DNA from: CAZEDU01 sp964511185
GTDB lineage: Bacteria > Myxococcota > Myxococcia > Myxococcales > Myxococcaceae
Direction: 5' to 3'
DNA length: 62,878 nt
Assembly: GCA_964511185.1 (NCBI GenBank)
Contig: CAZEDU010000010.1
Coordinates: 1-62,878 of the forward strand
Each line of letters starts with the position of its first letter. The stretch's first letter is position 1. This document shows positions 17,014 through 23,794 of the stretch, one piece after another. A program made the translations under genes and the position numbers. The notes beneath the pieces are model-generated. The model saw nothing but the letters and a program-made list of their open reading frames with translations, was not told the DNA's origin and searched no databases.

Positions 17014-17334
17014 ATGGCCTTCGCGATTGAGCGGGAAGACAGCAAGGGGCGCGTCACGCTTCGGTTGGAAGGATGCTTCGACGCCCTCTCCGCTCAGGCC
17101 CTGCGCGCGTCGGTCGAGGCGCTGGTCCACCGCGAGGTGGTGCTCGACTTCTCGCGCGTGCGCGAGTTCTACGACCTGGCGATCCCCGTCCTCACGCGCA
17201 ACCTGCTCCACCCGCGGCTGCAGGTGCGCGGCGTGGGCCGTCACCACGCGTTGGTCTTCAAGTGCTTCGGGGTGCAACACCTGGCGCCGCCCACGCGCTC
17301 GTACTGGATGCCCGAGGACGCGGTGGCGATGTAG
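17014..17334 (+). CDS. STAS-like domain protein
   Basis: 106 aa, ATG preceded by GGGAG. The sequence reads as alternating strand and helix: VTLRLEGCFDALSAQALRASVEAL, EVVLDFSRVREFYDLAIPVLTRNLL, LQVRGVGRHHALVFKCFGV. That is the STAS/anti-sigma-antagonist pattern (strand, D-A helix, VVLDFSRV strand, segment before the helix). The Ser usually phosphorylated in SpoIIAA-type proteins is not obvious: the segment reads REFYDLA, so a phospho-switch is doubtful. It is probably a small cytoplasmic regulatory partner. It sits 40 bp upstream of the moxR cluster on the same strand. Confidence 0.65.
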   Translation: MAFAIEREDSKGRVTLRLEGCFDALSAQALRASVEALVHREVVLDFSRVREFYDLAIPVLTRNLLHPRLQVRGVGRHHALVFKCFGVQHLAPPTRSYWMPEDAVAM

Positions 17335-17341
17335 GTCCAAA

Positions 17342-17373
17342 GCGGCGGCGTTTTTTCAGTAAGCTTCCGCCGC
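17342..17373 (+). promoter_or_regulatory. Inverted repeat abutting the moxR start codon
   Basis: Arms GCGGCGG (17342-17348) and CCGCCGC (17367-17373) flank an 18-nt loop that contains six consecutive T residues. The second arm ends one base before the moxR ATG, where a Shine-Dalgarno is otherwise absent. In RNA the hairpin could cover the start region of moxR or act as a weak terminator for the STAS-like gene. Confidence 0.3.
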
Positions 17374-17374
17374 G

Positions 17375-18355
17375 ATGACCCACGCCCTTCGGCCGCTTCC
17401 GTCCACCCTCGATCCCACCGCCGCGAAGCGCGCAATGGAAGAAGTCGCCGCGTCGCTCGCGCGCGTGGTGATGGGCAAGTCCACCCAAGCGCGCCTGGCG
17501 GTGACCTGCCTGGTCGCGCGCGGGCACCTGTTGCTCGAGGACGTGCCGGGCGTCGGCAAGACGACGCTCGCCGAGGCGCTGGCGCGGTCCTGCGCGCTGT
17601 CCTTCGCGCGCATTCAGCTCACCGCCGATCTGCTCCCCACCGACATTTTGGGCGCGCAGGTCTTTCACCAGCAGCAGGGCAAGTTCGAGTTCCGTCCGGG
17701 GCCGCTCTTCCACCAGCTGGTGCTCGCCGACGAGCTGAACCGCGCGCCGCCGCGCACGCAGTCCGCGCTGCTCGAGGCGATGGCGCAGGGCCAGGTGAGC
17801 TTGGACGGCGTCACGCACGCGCTGCCTTCGCCGTTCGCGGTGGTGGCGACGCAGAACCCGACCGACTTCTCGGGCACCTACCCGCTGCCCGACTCGCAGC
17901 TGGACCGCTTTCTGATGCGGCTCAGCCTGGGCCACCCCGCCCCCGAGGTCGAGGCCGAGCTGGTGCGCACCCGCGGCGCGGCGACGCCGCTCGCGTCTGT
18001 CTCGGCGGTCTTGAGCGCATCGGACCTGCTCGCGCTGCAGGAGCTCGCCGCGAGGACGCAGGTCGAGGCCGCGGTCGCGCAGTACGCGGTGGCGCTCGCG
18101 GGCGCGACGCGCGACCACGCCGAGATCGATCGCGGCGTGTCGACGCGCGCGGTGCTCGCGCTGGTGTCGGCGGCGAAGGCGCACGCGCTGTGGGAGGCGC
18201 GCGACTTCGTCACCCCCGGGGACGTGCGGGCGATGCTGGTGCCCACGCTCTCCCACCGGCTCCTGCTCAAGAGCGCGGTGCAAGGCGCCTTCTCGCGCGA
18301 CGAGGCCGGGCACCTGCTCGAAGAGATCACCCGAAAGGTGCCCGCTCCCCGGTGA
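17375..18355 (+). CDS. MoxR-family AAA+ ATPase
   Basis: 326 aa. Walker A lies at about residues 57-64 (VPGVGKTT), Walker B and sensor residues at about 115-125 (LVLADELNRAPPRTQSALLEAM), and the arginine-bearing block YPLPDSQLDRFLMRL at about 170, all typical of MoxR. MoxR ATPases act as chaperones that insert metals or mature VWA-type and other partner complexes. It is the first gene of a three-gene cluster with DUF58 and TgpA-type transglutaminase; its stop overlaps the DUF58 start (GTGA). No VWA gene is in the cluster itself, though one lies elsewhere in the window. The substrate is unknown. Confidence 0.92.
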   Translation: MTHALRPLPSTLDPTAAKRAMEEVAASLARVVMGKSTQARLAVTCLVARGHLLLEDVPGVGKTTLAEALARSCALSFARIQLTADLLPTDILGAQVFHQQQGKFEFRPGPLFHQLVLADELNRAPPRTQSALLEAMAQGQVSLDGVTHALPSPFAVVATQNPTDFSGTYPLPDSQLDRFLMRLSLGHPAPEVEAELVRTRGAATPLASVSAVLSASDLLALQELAARTQVEAAVAQYAVALAGATRDHAEIDRGVSTRAVLALVSAAKAHALWEARDFVTPGDVRAMLVPTLSHRLLLKSAVQGAFSRDEAGHLLEEITRKVPAPR

Positions 18356-19341
18356 GCCGCGCGATGCCCGCCGTCGCTCGACCCGCCCCGCCCGGCGCGC
18401 TCCGGCAGGCGCTGCGGGCCTTGCGTGCGTGGTGGCGCCCGCCGCGCTCGCTCAAGGTGACGCGGACCGGACGCGTGTACCTGGTCGTGACGATTGGCGT
18501 GGGGTTGGGCGCGCTGAACACCGGCAACAACCTGCTCTACCTGGTGCTCGGCTTCCTGCTCACGCTGATCATCGTCTCGGGCGTGTTGTCCGAGCGGTGC
18601 CTTCGGGGGCTGTCGGTGCGCAGGCTGGGCGCCGAGTCGGCCTACGCCGGCGAGCCGTTCGCCTTCCGCTACGAGCTGCGCAAGGAGGGCGGCGCCTCGT
18701 ACGCGCTCGAGGTGACCGAGGACACGCCCGAGCTGAGCGGCGTCGCGAAGCTGCCGTACCTGGCCGACGGCGGCGCGAGCGTGGCGCGCGCCGACTTCAC
18801 GGCGACGAGGCGCGGGCCGTACCGGCTCGAGCGGCTGAAGGTGACGACCACGTTCCCGCTCGGCCTGTTCGCGAAGACGCGGCTGTACGACCTCGACGAT
18901 CTGCTGCTGGTGTTTCCTCGGCGCGGCTTCGCCTGCGTCGACCCGCTCGAGAGCTCGGACGGCCCCGCCGGGGACGCCGGCAACCCCAGGCGGCGCGACG
19001 GCACCGGCGATCTGCTCGGGCTCACCGAGGTGCACGAAGGCGAGGACGTGAGGCGGGTGCACTGGCTCAAGAGCGCCGCCGCGGGGAAGCTGCTCCGCAC
19101 CGAGCGAGAGCGGGAGGAGCGCCGCCAGTTCGTGCTGTCGGTCGACGACGCGCTCGCGGGCGAGGCGCTCGAGCGGCGCTGCGAGGAGACCGCGACGCAG
19201 TCGCAGCGGCTCTTGTCGCAGGGCTACGAGGTCGGGCTCGAGACCGGGGCCCAACGGCTCCGGCCGGCGGCGGGCCCCGGGCAAGCGCGGCGCATCCTGT
19301 CGGCGCTCGCCTGGGTCGGCTACGCGGAGGGCGAGCCATGA
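18352..19341 (+). CDS. DUF58 membrane protein
   Basis: About 329 aa from GTG 18352, in a 4-bp GTGA overlap with moxR; an in-frame ATG at 18364 is the alternative. Two membrane helices at about residues 45-85 (GRVYLVVTIGVGLGALN, NLLYLVLGFLLTLIIVSGV) precede a cytoplasmic or periplasmic beta-rich part. The DUF58 signature is present near residues 220-250: RDGTGDLLGLTEVHEGEDVRRVHWLKSAA (compare the family block R.Y..GD..R.I.W..SA). DUF58 proteins regularly accompany MoxR ATPases and transglutaminases. Biochemical role is unknown; the stop overlaps the next gene's ATG (ATGA). Confidence 0.88.
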   Translation: MSRAMPAVARPAPPGALRQALRALRAWWRPPRSLKVTRTGRVYLVVTIGVGLGALNTGNNLLYLVLGFLLTLIIVSGVLSERCLRGLSVRRLGAESAYAGEPFAFRYELRKEGGASYALEVTEDTPELSGVAKLPYLADGGASVARADFTATRRGPYRLERLKVTTTFPLGLFAKTRLYDLDDLLLVFPRRGFACVDPLESSDGPAGDAGNPRRRDGTGDLLGLTEVHEGEDVRRVHWLKSAAAGKLLRTEREREERRQFVLSVDDALAGEALERRCEETATQSQRLLSQGYEVGLETGAQRLRPAAGPGQARRILSALAWVGYAEGEP

Positions 19342-21328
19342 CCGCGGCCGGCCGCGTGCGCTGGCGGCTGAGGCTGCGCGATCTCGCGGCGGCGTCGGCG
19401 TTCGCGGCGATGGCCGTCTCGGGGAGCGTGCCCGTCTGGGCCACGGCGGCCTTCCTGCTCGCGTTCGGCCTGTCGATGGCTGGGCTCCGGCCGCTCTCCG
19501 GGCGCGCGGCGTGGTCGGTGATCGTTTTGATGATCGCCGCGATGGCGCTGTTCGGCAGCGCGATCGCCGGCGGGCTCGATCTGGTGATCGCCGCGTGCAC
19601 CTTCGCGGCGCTGATCACCGGGCACCGCTTGATCGCCGCGCCCTCGGCGAACACCGACAACCAGGTGCACCTGACCAGCCTCTTGATGATCTCGGGCGGC
19701 GCGGCGCTGTCCGGCGAGCTGCTCTTCGGCGTCTGCCTGACCGCGTTCGCCGCCTTCAGCAGCCTGTCGCTCGGGATGGGGGTGCTCGAGGCGGCCACGC
19801 CCGAAGGCGACGAGGTGCCCGTGCGGCCCGCGCTGCGGCAGATCGGGCTCGGCGTGGTGGCGATGCTCGTGGGCGCGCTGGTGTTCTTCGTGCTCTTTCC
19901 ACGGCTGTCGTGGAACGTGGCGGCGCGGCGGCCGGCGCCCGGCCTGGGCGTGGCGACCACGGGCTTCTCGGATCGCGTGCGGCTCCAAGGTGGAGGCGAC
20001 ATCAAGTCGAACCCGCGCGCGGTGCTGCGGGCGCGGCTCGGCCCCGATCCGAGCCAGTCACGGCTCGACGCGTACTGGCTGGGGCGCACGTTCGACGCGT
20101 TCAACGGACGCGAGTGGTCTGGCTCGGGCAAGCCGTCGACCCCGAAGGGGCAGGTGCGGCTCGCGCCGCTGAGCGGGCGCACGGTTCGGCAAGAGATCGA
20201 GCTATTGCCCGCGTACGAGGCCCGGACGCTCGTCGCGCTGGAGACGCCGGCGGTCTTCTCGAACGCGGTGGCCTTCACCGGTGCGGCCCCCACCCGGATC
20301 TCCCTCATCGAGGTACCTGGCGAAGAGGTGCGGGTGGGTCAGAGCAGCCTGGGCTACCGCTACCAGGCCTTCAGCGTCGACGGGCCACAGCCGCTGGACG
20401 AAGGCGGCGACCTCGCGCGCTATCGGGCGCTGCCGAAGAGCATCGACCGCGCGTTCAGGCGCTGGCCGCGCGGGTGGTCGGCGACACGACGGATCCCGAG
20501 CGCGCCGCGCAGCGGCTCACCGCGTACCTGCAGCGCGAGCTCAAGTACACGCTCGAGCTGGGCGAAGACGTCGCCGACCCGCTTGCGCACTTCCTGTTCG
20601 TTCGCAAGGAAGGCCACTGCGAGCACTTCGCCACCGCGCTGACCGTCATGTTGCGAACGCAGGGCCACGCGGCGCGGGTCGCCGCGGGCTTCTTCGGCGG
20701 CGAGCGCGTGGGCGACGAGTACGTGGTGCGGGCCGGAGACGCGCACGCGTGGACGCAGGTCTACGTCCCCGGGAAAGGCTTCGTCTCGTTCGATGCGACG
20801 CCCGAGTCCTACCGCGCCGCGAGGCCTCAGGTGCTGTTGGCGTGGCTGACCCAAGCCTACGAAGCGGTCGACTCGTTCTGGCGGACGCGCATCCTCGACT
20901 ACTCGATGTACGACCAGATCGACTTCGCGCGCGCGTTGGTGCGGCCGCCGAAGCAGCGCGCGGACCGCTTGCCGAAGCTGCCTCCCTTCCGGGCGTGGCT
21001 CGTGGCGTTCGCGGTGGCCGGGGTCATCTACGGGTTGTGGCGGTGGGGCCGGCCGTGGCGAGGCGCGTCCGCCAAACACCCAGCGAGCTCGATGGCCGCG
21101 CAGCTGGAGAAGGCGCTCGTGCGCGCGGGCGCGCCGCTGGAGGAAGGCGAGGACCTGGAGGCGCGGGCGCAGCGCTGGGCGCAGGAGCAACACGGCGCCG
21201 CGTCCGCGCTCGGGCCGGCCGTGCGCCGCTATCTCGAGGCGCGCTTCGGCGGCAGGCCGCTGGACCCCGAGGAGCAACGGCGGCTCGTCAAGCCGGTGGA
21301 AGACGCGCTACAGAGCGCGCGCCGTTGA
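19338..21328 (+). CDS. TgpA-type transmembrane transglutaminase (one-base frameshift in this sequence)
   Basis: About 663 codons if one base is restored. The N-terminal half has about six to seven membrane helices (DUF3488 region), for example LLFGVCLTAFAAFSSLSLGMG and VVAMLVGALVFFVLFPRL. The transglutaminase-like core has Cys in EGHCEHFATALTVML, His in AGDAHAWTQVYV and Asp in SFDATPES, a full catalytic triad, followed by one more membrane helix and a cytoplasmic tail. The reading frame changes near 20445-20452: the text runs ALPKSID in frame 1 and resumes as RVQALAARVVGDTTDPERAAQ in the frame one base back, so one base is missing. Both sides align as one protein, and the window has other assembly flaws, so sequencing error is more likely than true loss. 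Confidence 0.82.
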
Positions 21329-21394
21329 GCCCGCCGCAGAATTTCGCCCCACTCTCGCCGTTCCCAACCAGGTCCCTTCGAAAAAGAGGAACGC

Positions 21395-21703
21395 ATGCAC
21401 GCCCGCCTCTCCTTCACCTCTCTCGCGGTCATCTTGCTCCTGAGCAGCTGCGGCGCGCTCCCCAGCGACACCACGTCGGTGGACGCCCGCCAGGCGACCG
21501 ACGGGACGTGCCCCGGAGACCTTCGAAAGACCGGCTCGCCCGGGGCGCCCTGCCAGACGTCGGCGGACTGCCAGGAGCTCTGCTGCCGCTGCACGACCGG
21601 CACCAAAGGGTTCGCCGGATCGGCGTGCGTGAACGGGTTCTGCTCGGATCCGTCGTCGGCCTGCGCGAAGGCGGAGGACGCCGAGCCGATCGTCTGCGGG
21701 TGA
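21395..21703 (+). CDS. Small Cys-rich lipoprotein
   Basis: 102 aa, with AGAGGAA ahead of the ATG. The signal ends in lipobox LLSSC (Cys about residue 19). The mature part has ten or so cysteines within 60 residues (TCPGDLRK, GAPCQTSADCQELCCRCTTG, ACVNGFCSD, ACAKAED, IVCG), one Dickkopf-like Cys unit of the same kind as in the larger Cys-rich lipoproteins of this window. No enzyme motif is present. It is probably an outer-membrane surface or periplasmic protein. It lies 66 bp after the transglutaminase gene, which may be a partner or simply a neighbour. Confidence 0.65.
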   Translation: MHARLSFTSLAVILLLSSCGALPSDTTSVDARQATDGTCPGDLRKTGSPGAPCQTSADCQELCCRCTTGTKGFAGSACVNGFCSDPSSACAKAEDAEPIVCG

Positions 21704-21720
21704 GCACTCGGTAAAAAGAA

Positions 21721-21781
21721 CAGGGGCCGGCGTTTTCCCTCTGAACGAGCGCTGTAACTTCTACAGGCGTTCCGGCCCCTG
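21721..21781 (+). promoter_or_regulatory. Nested inverted repeats in the leader of the RpoH-like gene
   Basis: Perfect 10-base arms CAGGGGCCGG (21721-21730) and CCGGCCCCTG (21772-21781) enclose a 41-base segment that itself holds a small hairpin, CTGTA-ACTTC-TACAG. The element lies about 18 bp after the small lipoprotein stop and about 145 bp before the sigma factor start. It may terminate the first transcript or fold in the leader of the second; no T-run follows, so simple intrinsic termination is not evident. Confidence 0.4.
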
Positions 21782-21925
21782 CATCGATCGCCGCGGATGC
21801 AAGTGCTGGGTTTGGCTCGTGTTTGTGAGCGACGCGCCTTGGCACCGCGGTTGCTGACTCCAAGCGTGACAACGATGGCCACGGCGATGGCCTCGCGCAA
21901 CGCCTCCTCGTTCAAAGGGATCAGC

Positions 21926-22816
21926 ATGAACACCAGCAGCGAGCACGCTTCCTCCACGGCCGGCTCTCTCTCGATGTACCTGTCGGAGATCAACCGGTAC
22001 TCCCTTCTCACGGTGGACGACGAGCAGAAGCTCGCCCGCAAGTTCAAGAAGGGCGACCTGCAGGCGGGCCACCGCTTGGTGACGGCCAACCTGCGCTTCG
22101 TGGTCAAGGTCGCTTACGAGTACCGCTCGTACGGCATCAAGATGTCCGACCTGATTCAGGAGGGAAACATCGGCCTGATGAAGGCGGTGCAGAAGTTCGA
22201 CGCCGACAAGGGCATCCGCCTCATCTCGTACGCGGTGTGGTGGATTCGCGCGTACATCCAAAACTACATCTTGAAGAGCTGGAGCCTGGTGAAGCTGGGA
22301 ACGACGCAGGCGCAGCGAAAGCTGTTCTTCTCGCTCGCGCGCACGCGCCGGGAGCTCGAGAAGATGAACCCCGGTGAGGGCCAGGTCCTCAACGTCGAGG
22401 AGGTCGCGCGGCGGCTCAACGTGAAGCCGTCCGAGGTGCGCGAGATGGAGCAGCGCATGGGCGGCCGCGACCTGTCGCTCGACGCGCCGATGGGAGAGGA
22501 CGGCGGCAACTCGCACGTGGACTTCGTCGCCTCCTCCGCCACCGGCCAGGACGACGAGTTCGCCGACAAAGAGGAAGCAGGCCTGATCAGCGCGCACGTG
22601 AAGACCGCGCTCTTGCGGCTCGACCCGCGCGAGCGCTTCATCATCGAGCAGCGCGTGATGAACGAACGGCCGATGACGCTCAAGGAGCTCGGCGAGCACT
22701 TCGGGTTCTCGCGCGAGCGCGCCCGGCAGCTGGAGATCCGCGCCAAGGACAAGCTGAAGAGCGAGCTGGCGGCGCTGATGGCCGAGGTCGGGAGCGAGGG
22801 GGCCGCGGCGGTTTAG
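21926..22816 (+). CDS. RpoH-class (sigma-32-like) sigma factor
   Basis: About 296 aa from ATG 21926, preceded by AAAGGGA; further in-frame ATGs upstream (for example 21875) lack ribosome sites. Region 1.2 begins SLSMYLSEINRYSLLTVDDEQ. Region 2 is complete: RLVTANLRFVVKVAYEYRSYG, DLIQEGNIGLMKAVQKFD, RLISYAVWWIRAYIQNYIL. Then comes the RpoH-specific stretch SLVKLGTTQAQRKLFFSL (the RpoH box resembles this). Region 4 holds the -35 helix: LKELGEHFGFSRERARQLE. It directs RNA polymerase to alternative promoters; Myxococcus has RpoH-like SigB/SigC acting in development as well as in heat stress. Which role applies here is unknown. A stable leader structure precedes it. Confidence 0.9.
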   Translation: MNTSSEHASSTAGSLSMYLSEINRYSLLTVDDEQKLARKFKKGDLQAGHRLVTANLRFVVKVAYEYRSYGIKMSDLIQEGNIGLMKAVQKFDADKGIRLISYAVWWIRAYIQNYILKSWSLVKLGTTQAQRKLFFSLARTRRELEKMNPGEGQVLNVEEVARRLNVKPSEVREMEQRMGGRDLSLDAPMGEDGGNSHVDFVASSATGQDDEFADKEEAGLISAHVKTALLRLDPRERFIIEQRVMNERPMTLKELGEHFGFSRERARQLEIRAKDKLKSELAALMAEVGSEGAAAV

Positions 22817-22872
22817 GTCTACCGCTATTTTGCTCTTCCCGCGGCGCGGCCAGATGGTAGCTGGGCGAAGTC

Positions 22873-23236
22873 ATGCCCCCGAAGGCGTCAAGCTCCTCCT
22901 CGGCCATCCCTTGGTTGGTGCACTTCTTTCAGCGGCATCCCGCTGACGATCCCGGCCGGGCTGTCCCCGCTCGAGCGTTTCTTGAAACCTGCACCACCTC
23001 GGTCAGGGCCAAGATGCTCGCGGTGGTGAAAGCCGTCGCCGACGCGCCGCCCCCACCGCCTGTTCTGCCTTCTCGAACGCGACGGGACCAACGTCGGTCT
23101 GGGAGGTCCCAGCCTGGTGCTCATCACCGGCATGGCCAAAAGCTTCAGGACGACCTTCTCGAAAGCCGACTACGACGCCGTTCGAGTGTTGGGCAGGGAG
23201 TATCTCAGCCGGAACCCCAGAAGCGTGGCCCGATAG
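22873..23236 (+). pseudogene. Remnant of a Gp49/RelE-like toxin gene with an internal deletion
   Basis: The N-terminal part reads AIPWLVHFFQRHPADDPGRAVPARAFLETC...KAVADAPPP in one frame (from ATG 22873). The C-terminal part reads HRLFCLLERDGTNVGLGG...LVLITGMAKSFRTTFSKADYDAVRVLGREYLSRNPRSVAR and stops at TAG 23234-23236, in the frame one base later. Together they look like the two ends of a phage-derived Gp49-like toxin with the middle (about 30 or more codons, which would carry the core beta-sheet) missing at about 23050. The open frame that runs through to 23355 by ignoring this is not protein-like past the break. It faces the XRE antitoxin gene tail to tail, 3 bp away. The family name rests on recall of the pattern. 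Confidence 0.6.
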
Positions 23237-23239
23237 CGC

Positions 23240-23614
23240 TCAGCGGTGGCGTAGCTCTCGTGCCGCAGCGCTCTGGCGAGCCTCTCGCCGCCCCGCCCGA
23301 CGAGGAGCATTGGGGACCAGTTCCAGATGGTACCCGAGCGTGGTCACCAATTTGATCACCGTGTCCATCGTCGGATTCGATCCACCTGAAGTGAAGAGTC
23401 GGCGAAGGATCTCTGGCTTGGAGTCGATGCGGCGGGCCAGTTCGGCCTTGCTCAACCCGCTCAGAATTCGAGCCTGATCCAGCGCACGAATGAGCTTGTC
23501 GGTCGCATCGATCTCGGCGCGAGCTTCCCGGTAGGCGGAAGCAAACGCCTTGTCCTTCATCTGTTCGTCGAAGAACCGATCAAACCCTGTTGCACTTCTC
23601 CGCTTGGCAGCCAT
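23240..23614 (-). CDS. XRE-type antitoxin-like DNA-binding protein
   Basis: 124 aa from ATG 23614. An N-terminal charged part (MAAKRRSATGFDRFFDEQMKDKAFASAYREARAEIDATDK) is followed by a helix-turn-helix, ALDQARILSGLSKAELARRIDSKPEILRRLFTSG, the Cro/C1 fold, and a short tail (VIKLVTTLGYHLELVPN). That is the HigA-type antitoxin layout. The extended frame upstream of 23614 is not protein-like. It is intact although the likely toxin gene next to it is broken, so it may persist as a plain repressor. An imperfect palindrome directly upstream of the start is a plausible self-operator. Confidence 0.75.
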   Translation of the reverse strand: MAAKRRSATGFDRFFDEQMKDKAFASAYREARAEIDATDKLIRALDQARILSGLSKAELARRIDSKPEILRRLFTSGGSNPTMDTVIKLVTTLGYHLELVPNAPRRAGRREARQSAAARELRHR

Positions 23615-23632
23615 CGTAACATATACGCTACG
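23615..23632 (-). promoter_or_regulatory. Imperfect palindrome at the antitoxin start (possible operator)
   Basis: CGTAAC-ATATAC-GCTACG reads nearly the same on both strands (5 of 6 arm positions pair) and abuts the antitoxin ATG. The AT-rich centre could hold a -10 element. Antitoxins of this class usually bind such palindromes to repress themselves; here that is an inference. Confidence 0.35.
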
Positions 23633-23794
23633 TCCTCCAGGCTGGGAGCGCAAGCGTCCCCTCGAATGAATCCTGTCCGCTTCACCGACACTGAACGGGT
23701 CCAGCGGATCCGACTTCCGGGGCGGGATGTGCGCGCCTCGCCCACCCGCCGGAGGAGAGAGCGCCAGCGCCGGGGCTGCTAGAGTTTCCGACTG

